In this document: positions 53,411 through 64,000 of the stretch, piece by piece
Layout of the letters: each line of letters starts with the position of its first letter
How positions within the stretch are numbered: position 1 is the first letter of the stretch
Assembly: GCA_032622095.1 (NCBI GenBank)
Contig: CP136064.1
Location: 276,483,614 to 276,547,613 of the forward strand
Origin: Siphonodentalium dalli
Lineage: Eukaryota > Mollusca > Scaphopoda > Gadilida > Siphonodentaliidae
DNA length: 64,000 nucleotides
Direction: 5' to 3'
Translations under genes and position numbers: made by a program
Notes under the pieces: generated by a model
What the model saw: only the letters and a program-made list of their open reading frames with translations
Database searches by the model: none
What the model was told of the DNA's origin: nothing

Positions 53411-54129
53411 TAGCTGATTTTGGATATGTTATAGAGGATATCGTCCTCTTCAAAATGATATATAAACCAACTTAGTCCGAATTTATTCTAGGTTGACCCG
53501 AAAGTTTGAGTATATCGACCAGACTATGAGGTTATTGCAGTGTGAGAAGATATAATCTCCTTTTATTTCAAAAGGAAAGAAGACCAGAGATAATCAAGGC
53601 AACGAAAGTATAAATGCTCTTTATAGTATAGTCGAAACGTTCTTTAATATGAACTTCTCTTTGTTCTCTATATACAACAAGAATAGAATATGATTTATTG
53701 ATTGACTCAAGAATAGAGTATTATCAAATTATCAAACTTAACATAATATTTTGTGATAACATTAATTTGTAACGTGAAAAATGAGTGTTTAGTGAAAAAA
53801 AATAGCTAACTAATGAATAATGGTGAATAGCGAAAATAAGAATGTTAAGGAAAAGAAAAATTAAGTATTGGATATTAGTGAGAAGTGTCAGCCTGGATAT
53901 GTTTACAGACCAGTTTATAGCTTAAATAATGTTGTAACCCCCAAGACGGGTTAAATGTGGCATATGATCATGAAGATTCAGTGTATACATATTCTATGAA
54001 GAATTGCATTTATAAATGAGATGTTGACTAGGGATTAACCTATTTTACTTTAATACGTATTGTTATTATTTATGTATACATATAGTAGACATATACATGA
54101 AGTAAAATTTTATATTTTGGTTCATTTTG
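53411..54129. other. No gene; one of two direct repeats flanking a LINE fragment
   Basis: AGAAGATATAATCTC and TATCAAGGCAACG...GTATAAATGCT near 53550-53650 recur near 54787-54870. The ~100-bp direct repeats flank the LINE fragment at 54130-54639. The remainder is AT-rich. Confidence 0.4.
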
Positions 54130-54639
54130 CTAAATCAGAAGATTACGTTTCTTATATAATAAATGAACTCCTTTCATACAAATTTTATAAGTTTTTTCAC
54201 TTGATCTGACAATCTGTTCAGTTTTTTCATAATCGTTTAAATTGTTGAAATTTTGAATTTTATGTTTCAATTCGTTAAAAAGAATGTCCCTTTCCTCGGT
54301 CAACTTATTACATTTTGAAATGAAGTGCACCTCGTCTTCGATGCCGGATTTGCATAACGGACATATTCTCTTTATTAAATATATGATGGTGTGACGATCC
54401 ACTTCTACTTTTAAACGGTGATTACTAATTCGTAACTGTGTAAAGGTAACCATTTGCTCTCTATCAATTTCGGTAAGAAGATACTTTTCCAATTGAAATT
54501 TATTCTTCAGTTTCCTGTAGAAACGCAACTTATTGCCGTTTGGTTTATTTTTGTCATCATATAGCACATTATTCCAGTGTTTAAAGAAATTTGATTCGAG
54601 AGTTTTTTCGACGGCATGTATAGTATACTGAATTGTCAA
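54130..54639 (-). pseudogene. LINE C-terminal fragment with RT-associated zinc-binding domain
   Basis: 169 open codons. The segment LRISNHRLKVEVDRH...RICPLCKSGIEDEVHFISKC is the zinc-binding domain found at the C-terminus of many non-LTR retrotransposon polymerases. RT itself is not present upstream, so the copy is 5' truncated. Confidence 0.7.
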
Positions 54640-54989
54640 TATTCAAGGTGTTCTGTGTGGTCCATAAGTGAAGAAAACCAACCTTTTTTAAAAATAGTTT
54701 CATATTATGGCCGAAACCTCGTTCGATCTTTATACTTTCAATATATGCATGTTTTACAACATGACATTTGGGTTATTGTATTGTGGGAAGATATAATCTC
54801 AGAGATTATCAAGGCAACGAGAGTATAAATGCTATTTATATCTTAAGCGAAACGCTCTTTATATTATTACACTTTTATAAACGTATATACAGCGATGTAG
54901 TGCATATGCGAAATTGTTATCCAAACAAACGACCACGTGGCTCGAGTCGAATTGATTTACTATATGGCAAATTCAGAGTGGGTCTATAA

Positions 54990-56014
54990 AACTATTAATA
55001 ACTTTGTTAACTTATTATCTTTAGACACACAGAAACATTAGATCATTTCCATCCATTTCACCACGCATGTGTATTGTAACACCTTACCATTATCCTTCCA
55101 AAAATTCAAAGTGAGTTTTAGGGGAGGGGTTCTGCCCCTTCCAAAATATCCTGAGTCATTCACAAATCCCCGATAAATGACGAGACAAAACAAAAATAAA
55201 CTTCAACCGATGTACAGGCAGCGAAATAAAAAGTTCCTCAGCGAACGGTGCCGCCGCTCTATAATTATGCCACAAATTTGCTGCAATTTTATTCTGTAAG
55301 CAGAATATGTCGCTTTAATTTGTAAACAGGCTCTGGGGAATTCCCAGATCTATTTTTAGTAACAGCGACAGAGTTTTAGCGCCATTTTGAAAAAAATGCC
55401 TCCTGTGAGGTTCTCTTTTGTGGTGTCCTTTTCCTCTCAGGTAACAAACCTAGACATGTTTCATTATTTATTGTGTTCACACAACAACCGATAAGTTAGT
55501 ATATTGCACACGTTCTACATGTACACATAGGTCCAGGAGTATTCACCTTTCAACTTCAAGTTTCAGTTGAGGAAAAGGGGGGGGGGGGGTTAGATCCGAC
55601 GACCAGTAGTATCTGGATCTGGATAAATACGTCCAAGTAACCAATTTGGTATGATAGGACGGGCGGTGGGCGATGTTATTGCGCGGCGCCAACAGCTGCT
55701 GCAGATGTTTCTGATAGCGCAGCTGCGAATTCTTCTGGTGTGTTTAGTGCAAGTTCAACAACCTCTTGGTCAAGTTGGTGTAATTAAACTAATTTGTTCC
55801 AGTACACTGCTGTGTACACAAAGAATGAATGTTTGTACTGGTCACAGGACGTTGATGGTATTTCAAAGCACTTATTATTGTTCGTCTCTCTCCTCTCAAG
55901 GATATTTGTTGTTTGATGGTCCTTGAATTGTTTTGGTTTGATTCTTCTCCTTGCCTTAGGCTTAGCCTTAGTTAGGAAGTTGTTTGTTTGTATAGCCGGT
56001 ACCAGACCCTCTGC
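54990..56014. other. No gene seen; LINE 3' flank near its end
   Basis: Contains a G homopolymer (~55580) and the block near 55125-55165 shared with 20770-20835. The last ~100 bases are probably the 3' untranslated end of the LINE at 56015. Confidence 0.35.
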
Positions 56015-56722
56015 CTAGTCTGCCACCTTATAAAAGTAGGTCAGGCGCTGTGTTTTTTGACGAGCATGAAGTGTTGGTATAAATTGTTGTTCTTTCAACA
56101 TTCTCATCATGCTGCCCTCTTCTCTTGACCTGTAGTCTCCAGTGATGAATCTTGCTGCCTTTCGTTGAATCTTTTCAAGGAGATCTATATTTTTCTGCTG
56201 GTAGGGGTCCCATATTATAGCTGCATAGTCCATTATTGATCTTACTAATGATATGTAGGCAGTTCTCTTGGATTTTTCTGGCATAAACTTCAGATTTCTT
56301 CTGAGAAAACCGAGTGTGGCACTAGCTTTCTTGGCCGTGTTGTTCACCTGTGATGTCCATTTCAGGTCTTTAGAAATCTGGATACCAAGATATGGGTTGG
56401 TGTTGACTTGGCTGAGTATTTCGCCATCCAGCGTGTAGTATTTGCTTTGTTTTCCTTTTAGACTCATCACGTAGCATTTTTTGGCGTTGAATGTCATGCC
56501 CCAGTTTTTTGCCCATGTCTCAAGGCTCTTTAAGTCGTGTTGGAGTATGACCTGGTCTTTGATGGAGTTTATTTGTCTGTATAGCAGACAGTTATCTGCG
56601 AAGAGTCGTACTGTTGATGACACTGTGTCCGGTAAGTCATTAATATGGCAAAGGAACAGGAGAGGCCCCAATACTGTTCCCTGCGGTACTCCGGAGTCCA
56701 CGTCTACCTCGGTAGCGACGCA
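56015..56722 (-). pseudogene. 5'-truncated LINE reverse transcriptase with altered active site
   Basis: The frame carries SGVPQGTVLGPLLF (RT domain 4) and VRLFADNCLLYR, where the second catalytic Asp of the usual FADD box is Asn. The thumb (LETWAKNWGMTFNAKKCYVM) and the C-terminal ALLWDP-like region (DYAAIIWDPYQQ) follow. Upstream of ~56722 the sequence switches to an unrelated repeat, so RT domains 1-3 are missing. It could not be active. Confidence 0.8.
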
Positions 56723-56842
56723 TTGGCATCAATAGGGCTAATGGTTGTATCTGTACCGCCACATTTGTTACCTAAACAATGAATAATAGCCGTATTATCT
56801 CACCATATATTTTATTCTCATTCGGCACTCTGCGGGACAAGT

Positions 56843-57244
56843 CGGTAGTGTACTGGTCTCTCGTGCTAGTGGACCGGGGATCGCAACCTGGTCAGGGTGT
56901 TCTGACAAAAATCAAAACTTGGTCAGATACCAAGTTTGTCAGGCTGAAAGTCTCATTGGAGATCATTGAATAAATTAAGATCTGAAAGCAAAATGCCGAC
57001 TCCCCCCCCCCCCCCCCCCCCATTACAACACTTGTCCAGGTATGTTGTCGTGGGTGCAGTACGCTGTCCGATCGGGCGCGGACATTAATGGCTGACCCGT
57101 GTACACGCCTCGGTGTGTGCATGTTAAAGAACGCTACAGGAGTCACCACAGGGTTATAAAGTTAGTCGGCTGTGGTAGCACCTGGACCAGTGTGCCTACT
57201 GCCTACAACCAGAATTGGTTCCTGCACTATACTATCTACAGATA
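56843..57244 (+). mobile_element. tRNA-type SINE inserted in the left inverted repeat
   Basis: An A box-like TAGTGTACTGG (56846-56856) and a B box-like GGGATCGCAACC (57 kb side, 56877-56888) are spaced like a Pol III promoter. A ~19-base C run lies at ~57003-57020. The opposite inverted repeat (~59905-59925) lacks this ~400 bp, which supports insertion. Confidence 0.55.
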
Positions 57245-57444
57245 CAGATAAGGATCGGTGTATCTAAATGCTCGAATTAGTAATTTGTCAAAATAATAAC
57301 ACACATGGAAAGCCATCTTGTTGTCATTGAGGTCGTCAGTAATGCAGTAAATACATGTTTAGACTAAAGTAGTTGATAATTGATTAATTCCCACAGGTGG
57401 TGGGTTACGAATTTTCGTATGCACTATGCAGAGGTGTATATTAA

Positions 57445-57836
57445 CCCTTTACCCAACAGAATGGCCCTGTGCCAATGCATTCTCTTATATATGTGAGTCG
57501 ACCATAGGTCGCCTCGCATATATAAGAGAATGCATTGGCTTAACACATTAAAAATTATAAAATTGTTAAAGAATGTAAGAAAAAATGGTAAAAAGTGTTA
57601 AAAAAAGATTTTTTTTAGGCCAATGCATTCTCTTATATATGCGAGGCGACCTATGGTCGACTCGCATATATAAGAGAATGCATTGGCACAGGGCATAACT
57701 GTAACTATCACAATGTGGTCAAGGAGCCGGTTCCAATGATATCCATATTTGTATGGTTCTATTGAGACAGACCGAAGATATTTTAGGCTGTTGAAGCTTT
57801 ATTTGGCCGGTTTTGGCCGTTTTGTTGGGTAAAGGG
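57445..57836. mobile_element. TTAA-flanked MITE with two 69-bp palindromes
   Basis: The ends are CCCTTTACCCAACA and TGTTGGGTAAAGGG, with TTAA at 57441-57444 and 57837-57840, as in piggyBac elements. Inside, two 69-bp palindromes (57471-57539 and 57619-57687) are inverted copies of each other, each with 23-bp perfect arms starting GCCAATGCATTCTC. No ORF. Confidence 0.85.
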
Positions 57837-58421
57837 TTAAAGAGACATTCGATAATAATTATATTTAAATATTTATTGCGAATCGTGTCTCAAAAGTAAT
57901 GTAAATGATGTAATCTCGAGCTGGGAACTTTACGTACCGATGAATAAATCTTTAAGCAACAGGTATTAACAAAGAGATACATTCCCCGCGTTTTTTTTTG
58001 ACTTTATAAGGTTCCCTGTAAAAAAATTTTAAAAGTTCCCGGGTTTTGTACTGGTGGAATATGATCTCTACCAGTGTCAGCTGGAGTAGAGATTCATGGC
58101 ATGATCTAGTTCAGAGCATGTCAGCTAGTATTTCAATATGCCGTGCATTTACCAACATATCGTATAATAATAATATCATTTTCAATCTTTAGTGAAATTA
58201 ACACCGTTATAACATTCGCCAGGTTACCCTGAGTCGTTATTCCATTTTTGTTTTATATAAATCTTCATTTGTAGTAAACATCGTATTCTAATTTCTGCAG
58301 GGTTCATGTACATGTACATAGATCATCGATGCAATTAAAGCCATTTGAAGATATGCAACTACGTGTTGTACTATCTCGTTAATATTTATCTGCATATATG
58401 CGCATATATATCGCCTACATG

Positions 58422-58638
58422 TACAGTAATGCTCTAATTAATCGACCTCTTAACAACAGCAGAATTATGGGTAACTTTTTAGGATTTAGTCGGAAATATG
58501 GCTTGTTGCCATTCATCGGAAAGCTCTCGGCGAGAGCTTTCCGATGAATGGCAACAAGCCATATTTCCGACTAAATCCTGAAAAGTTACCCTTAATTCTG
58601 CTGTGTTTAAGAGGTCGATTACTTGGAGCATTACTGTA
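58422..58638. mobile_element. 217-bp palindromic MITE, mariner-like
   Basis: Ends TA-CAGTAATGCTC and GAGCATTACTG-TA, with ~107-bp arms that are almost perfect inverted copies meeting at CTCTCGGCGAGAG. TA flanks and CAGT ends fit Tc1/mariner. A fragment of the same repeat is at ~51701-51745. Confidence 0.8.
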
Positions 58639-59693
58639 TCTGTCTAAATTGGATGTTGCGTGGTTCGGGCTGATTCCGTCACCATGTTACATGTACATAT
58701 TAATAATACGTATTAATAGGAAATTATTCTCTGTGCACACGCGGCGTGTCACTTTTGTCGCCAAGAAAACCTAGAAAACTGACTGGTAACATTTTCACGG
58801 TCACTAAAAGATTGAACAACGCTCAAAACAATTATCGATATTTAGTTGAGACAAATATAATTGCGCCTGAATTATAAAACGAAATAGAACTGCAATAGTT
58901 TGGTGTTAGCCTGACTTGACACGACATTTGTTCATTCACATAATCCGATCCACTCAAGTTCACCGTGGAAAAATCACCGCGATTGCCGGTGATGCACGGT
59001 GGGTGGGCTCAGTTGGGTTCCCACGGTGTTGAGTGTTTTATTTATACCACACGCTTTCTATACTGTATCTCCAGTACAAGTATAGTAAACATTAAGATAG
59101 TACATTAAAAGACGATACGTTGTCGGACACAGCATCAGGTACATGTATAAGGGGCATTATGATTAATATCAGGCTCTGATAACCTGAGTCTATAGTGCCC
59201 AGCTGGCCATATAATTATGTTAACATCTCAGTCACTTTGTTTCACATGTCACAGAATATAGGCCTATAGGCCTGTCTATCCATCGGTTAATTAATTTTCG
59301 TGTCACACATGTACATTTATATAATATTATACTGAAGAAAAAAAAAATTCCTTTCTCACTTAAGAACTGGAACAAGAGATGTATGTGCAACATAACATGA
59401 CCTAAAGAACTGCCAGCAATTGGTTGAACTACGTAGCAGCTAGTCAACATGTCTTTCCTTCAGCTACAACTAGCCAACACAAGAAATATTCACCAATTAA
59501 TATTATTGTTCATACGAATATATAGAGCCTACCGGCATATATAACACAATATTATGCAGTTAGTAACAAAATGTTGAAACCAGGACAATCAAATTTAAGA
59601 AATGAGCAACACGGATCATGACGGATGTGCTTTGTTGGAAGTAGGAGAAACATCGTTGAGATATCGCACATATATTGTTTGCACAAAGGAAAT
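58639..59693. other. No gene seen
   Basis: AT-rich sequence inside the long-TIR element. Short frames only, without recognisable domains. Confidence 0.4.
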
Positions 59694-60164
59694 CAAACGT
59701 CTCTTTAATATACACCCCTGCGTACAAAAATTCGTAACCCGCCACCTTTGAGAATTTATTAATTATCAACTACTTTAGTCCAAACATGTAGTTACTGCAT
59801 TACTGACGACCTCAATGACAACAAGATGGCTTTCCATTTGTGTTTATTATTTTGACCGGAGACAAATGTGTGATTTGAGCATTTAGATGCATCGATCCTG
59901 GGAACTTCTGGCGTCTACTTGTCCCGGAGAATACCGAATGAAAATATATGGTGAGATAATACAGCTATCATTCATTGTTTAGGTGAAAAATGTGGTGTTA
60001 CAGATAGCACCATTAGCCCTATGGATGCCAATCAGCCAATTTTGCAAATCTCCGCAGCAAATCTCCGCAGCAAAAGTTACAGTTGGAAATATTTCTGGGG
60101 GTGACTGTGTGATATTGAAAACAATACACATTTACCTGGCACTGACAAGGTCAAGGTAAATATT

Positions 60165-60543
60165 CTTAGGCCAATGCATTTTTAGCTCAACTTTACTTTG
60201 TAAAGTTTGAGCTATTGCCATGGCTTGGTATCCGTCGTCTGTGCGTGTGTGATTCATCAACAATTTCCTTTAGCACGGGCTACAGTTCGTACCTTTGATC
60301 CATTTATTATGAAATTTGGATATTAACAATGACATGTAGATGGGAACGAGTAATTTTGGGGTCATTCGGCCAAAAAACATGGTCGCCAGCAGCCATCTTG
60401 GATTTTACTCTTTGTATGACTAAATCCTTTAGCACGGGCTACAGATCCTACTTTTAGTCTGATCATCATAAAATTTGTCAAGAATGTTAATAATGACATG
60501 TAGATGGGAACGAGTCATTTTGGGGTCATTTGGCCAAAAAACA
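60165..60543. repeat. Dispersed repeat fragment
   Basis: Two degenerate units sharing ACTAAATCCTTTAGCACGGG / TTTAGCACGGGCTACAG and GACATGTAGATGGGAACGAG, with the GGTCGCCAGCAGCCATCTTG block related to 16.5-16.9 and 34.2 kb. It ends abruptly at the start of the long duplication. Confidence 0.55.
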
Positions 60544-63500
60544 TGACGCACCTCTAAGGTTGGATCATTTCCAACTGATGGCCATTTCACTCCAACAATT
60601 TGGCCAAAAATTAAGCAAATGTTGCCTAAAGAACTCACCAATAACAAATTGTTGAAAATAAAACTACGAGAACAATTTCAACATATTGCTAATGTCAAAT
60701 TTCCAACTATTGCCGTGTCAGGTATGAAATTTCCAGCATTTGAATATTTTGATTAAAGTTGGGATGAGACACCCCCATCGCCACGGCCCTATATACATGG
60801 ACATGGTGAACGCCCGAGTAAAATGAAAAAACATATTTTATTGTATAATGTGCAAACGGAAAATGTGTCACATTTGATTCGCATTGTTGAAACTTATATA
60901 TAAAATCCAATCCGAATGATTAGACACCAATTTGTAGATGTATGCGACGAAAAGATATCAAAACTGACAATGACCATGCTTTTGGTGCGACACTCACTTC
61001 ACAGGCTGTCTATGAACACAAACAAAACATTAACAATGTTGTTTAAATATCTATAAAATTACCAATAGCAATACCTGAAAGTTTGAGTTGGATATTAATA
61101 ATTTCGGCATTTCCATTTCTAAAAAGTTTCATTTCACTATACTGCCCAACCATATCTCTAACAGGAAGCGGCTAGATGTTTACAGGTGTACAGCAATATC
61201 ATATTGCAGTTCAGTGAGAACTGAAACGAAAACTATTAACAAGTAAAGGAGACACATGAATATATGCTTAGCTTCGCCGGCGATGTGTAAACACTCTGCC
61301 CAACCTTCGCCGGCTAATGGGTTCGCCGGGTAACGGCTGCACCGGCTATGTGTGAACGTCACCTTAGTCAACTAAATCTTCTATTCTGGTTGTCCCAGTA
61401 TATTAAGAGGCATGATAAGTTCATTTAAGGGATGCAGTATGGATTTTGCCGAAAACCTCTTTTGCGATTCTGTCCATGTATTTTAAAACTGAAATGGGCA
61501 GAACGTTGAAACGGAACTGAGGTGACGTTCACACATAGCCGGTGAAGCCGTTACCCGGCGAACTCGTTAGCCGGCGAAGGTTGGCCAGAGTGTTTACACA
61601 TCGCCGGCGAAGATACGCATATATAAATGTGTCTCCTTTACTTGTTAATAGTTTTCGTTTTAGTTCTCACTGAACTGCAATATGATATTGCTGTACACCT
61701 GTAAACATCTATAGCCGCTTCCTGTTAGAGATATGGTTGGGCAGTATAGTGAAATGAAACTTTTTAGAAATGGAAATGCTGAAATTATTAATATCCAACT
61801 CAAACTTTCAGGTATTGCTATTGGTAATTTTATAGATATTTAAAAAACATTGTTAATGGTTTGTTTGGATTCATATACAGCATGTGAAGTGAGTGTCGCA
61901 CCAAAAGCATGGCCATTGTCAGTTTTGAGATCTTTTCGTCGCATACATCTACAAATTGGTGTCTAATCATTCGGATTGGATTTTATATTATATATATAAG
62001 TTTCAACATCGCGAATCTATTGTGACACATTTTCCGTTTGCACATTATACAATAAAATATGTTTTTCATTTTACTCGGGCGTTCACCATGTCCATGTATA
62101 TAGGGCCGTGGCGATGGGGTGTCTCATCCCAACTTTAATCAAAATATTCAAAAGCTGGAAATTTCATACCTGACACGGCAATAGTTGGACATTTGACACC
62201 AGCAATATGTTGAAATTGTTCTCGTAGTTTTATTTTCATCAATTTGTTATTGGTGATTTCTTTAGGCAACATTTGCTTATTTTTTTACCAAATTGTTGGA
62301 CTGAAATGACCATCAGTTGGAAATGATCCAACCTTATTAGAGGTGCGTCAAGTTTGGAAAATGTCCAACAATTGGAAATATTAAGGCTGAATGCTAGGGT
62401 TTTGCAATTTTCAGATTAAAAAAAATTCTCACACCTGCCATAACCACGGTCGGTCGATAAATTCCAAAGATGAACAGTCCCACACTCAGATTTAGATTAT
62501 TGAACTAATTTTCCGTTAAGTTTGAATCCATAGAAACGTGCCATCCCATTTCCTCCATATATATATATGGACATACATGTACATGAATTAATTCCCTCGA
62601 ATGCGCAACAAATGTACCATGCACATGCAGAGTACGTGTACCATCATCGGTTAGTATTTATAATAATAGCTTGTAACCAAGGTGCGTGACCACCGACCTG
62701 ACAGCTGATTAGAGACAATCAAACTGGCACACTGACCAATATATATACAGGTGAAAAGCGGGCTGGTCTATCAGAGATTACACAATACTATTGTTCGAGT
62801 TAATTGTTGAAAGGAAATCACCCATGACGGCATGACCCCAGATAAACATCTAACTTAACCGCAGAGCGAATTAGAATCCATACGACAATCAGGTGCTTGT
62901 ACTAAATCATTTTATCCAAAAGTTGAAAACCGTATAGCTGAGTATCCGGATAGCCGTAATTCTTATCCGGCGAAGTATAAACACTCTATTGTTATCGCTG
63001 CGGCTAAAGCGAATGCGATCTTCGCCGGGTAATGTATAAACACCCCCTGAGAGGGGTCATGGTATGTGGTTACTCTGGCCCACTATAATCCACAATAATC
63101 AACTTAATACAGTGTGTATGTATGTGTAATGTATTACTATAGGTGAGGTGAGGATGTATACGGGGAGTTATTGTATTCATGAATGATATGAATAGTTATA
63201 CAATGTGTGACTATATGGTCATGTATGGGGTGTCCACGTTCAGTTGTATCGGCATATAAGGACTAGCTTATGGTCATGTGTGAGGTGAACATGTGTACAG
63301 GGAGTTGTTGTCTGGTCATTGAAGTGATGTATGTGTATATCGAGATTAGCTACATTGTCCATCTTTGTGTTGTGTATGTATATATGGAGTGACAGTGCGG
63401 TCATGGGTAGGATGTATAGGTGTACACTGGGTGGCTGTATTGCCACGGGTGGGTGTATATGTATACACGCGTTAGCTATATGGTAATAGCTGGGGTGTAT

Positions 63501-64000
63501 GGATAAATATGGAGTGGTATGGTTATGGGCAATGTGTACATGGAATGACTGCAGGGTCAATGTTGTTGGAGTGTATATGCATACATGGAGTACAGTTTGA
63601 TGGTCATTGGCGGGCTTGTGTATATAGATAGTGACATCATTGTAATGGGTAGGATGTATATGCTTATCTGTTGTGGCTGTATTGTAATTGATATGTGTAC
63701 CGGTATACAGTGAATAGCTGAATGTTCATGGATGGGGTGTGTAATAATACAGCGATTGGCTGAATTATCATGGTTGTGCTGTATTTGCAAGTCTGAAGTG
63801 TACGAATGGCCGTGTGCGGAGTATATATATATATATGTATATCTAGAAGGACTGTATGGTAATTGATGAGCATATACACCTGGAGTGACTATGGTCATGT
63901 GTTAACCAGTACAGACAACCAACCAATACAGGTAATTATAGGCTAACACATACATGTAACTGGGTTTCTGACAAGGTAACACAGCTGCCCGCGTCAACGA
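60544..64000. repeat. Second copy of 47081-50537, apparently identical
   Basis: Every position checked matches at a constant offset of 13463 with no indel over 3457 bp. It includes the right part of element B (to 61363), all of element C (61521-63047) and the minisatellite (from ~63050). The copy runs off the window. The left breakpoint lies inside element B, 104 bases right of the LTR retrotransposon's target duplication. Confidence 0.92.

Larger units (their letters stand above)
56723..60030. mobile_element. Element with long imperfect terminal inverted repeats
   Basis: 56723-56842 plus 57245-57441 are inverted relative to about 59694-60030. Shared blocks include CAATAGGGCTAATGGTT, CATTCATTGTTTAGGT and AACAAGATGGCTTTCCAT. 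The left arm is split by a SINE. No transposase is seen. The interior holds two smaller MITEs. Exact ends and target duplications were not established. Confidence 0.5.

Noticed and set aside
56843-56890. A functional tRNA gene
   Set aside because: A and B box-like words are present but no cloverleaf, anticodon arm or acceptor pairing is convincing. A SINE head fits better.

Overview
The window looks like nuclear DNA from a marine invertebrate, most likely a mollusc (bivalve-like). The evidence is the AT-rich background, the dense nest of eukaryotic transposons, and dispersed repeats built on a 'matching ATGGCCGCC / GGCGGCCAT' core. The species call is an inference. I see no intact ordinary host gene, no tRNA or rRNA gene, and no CRISPR array. 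Almost everything recognisable is a mobile element or a virus-like element.

Left part, 1-9480: most of a Polinton/Maverick (adintovirus-like) element on the minus strand. Its genes run from protein-primed DNA polymerase B (start at 9291) down through several small virion-type ORFs, an A32/FtsK-like packaging ATPase with one nonsense codon, an integrase with one frameshift, and a capsid-type protein, to a gene cut by the window edge. A near-perfect palindrome with a 3-bp centre (9291-9674) carries a TATA box facing each way. It places the same first 22 codons in front of polB and in front of a zinc-knuckle gene on the plus strand.

9.5-13.7 kb: the most unusual stretch. Two tandem modules each hold a divergently transcribed gene pair. 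All four small ORFs end just before a sequence that fits the metazoan replication-dependent histone 3' stem-loop (GGCCCTTTTCAGGGCC). None of the four proteins is a histone. The promoters between the genes are inverted copies of one core.

13.8-25.3 kb: minisatellites, MITE-like inverted repeats, a ~200-bp tandem repeat, and a decayed non-LTR retrotransposon on the minus strand. That retrotransposon is split by a 1648-bp element with 3-bp target duplications and by a SINE-like repeat.

25.4-30.7 kb: a truncated, decayed Ty3/Gypsy retrovirus-like element of errantivirus type on the minus strand. It has RT/RNase H, integrase and a fusion-type envelope frame interrupted by one stop codon.

30.8-37.1 kb: a 6.26-kb foldback element whose arms are inverted arrays of a ~185-bp repeat. 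A TTAA-flanked MITE is inserted in one array.

37.7-49.6 kb: two inverted copies of the 3-bp-TSD element. One is interrupted by a young, apparently intact Ty3/Gypsy LTR retrotransposon (38317-46972) with 768-bp LTRs, a textbook -1 frameshift signal and two accessory ORFs. Inverted repeat copies within the window supply empty sites for several of these insertions.

49.6-64.0 kb: a ~60-bp minisatellite split by a hAT-type MITE, LINE fragments, a long-TIR element carrying a SINE, a TTAA MITE and a mariner-like palindrome. From 60544 to the window end there is an apparently identical second copy of 47081-50537.
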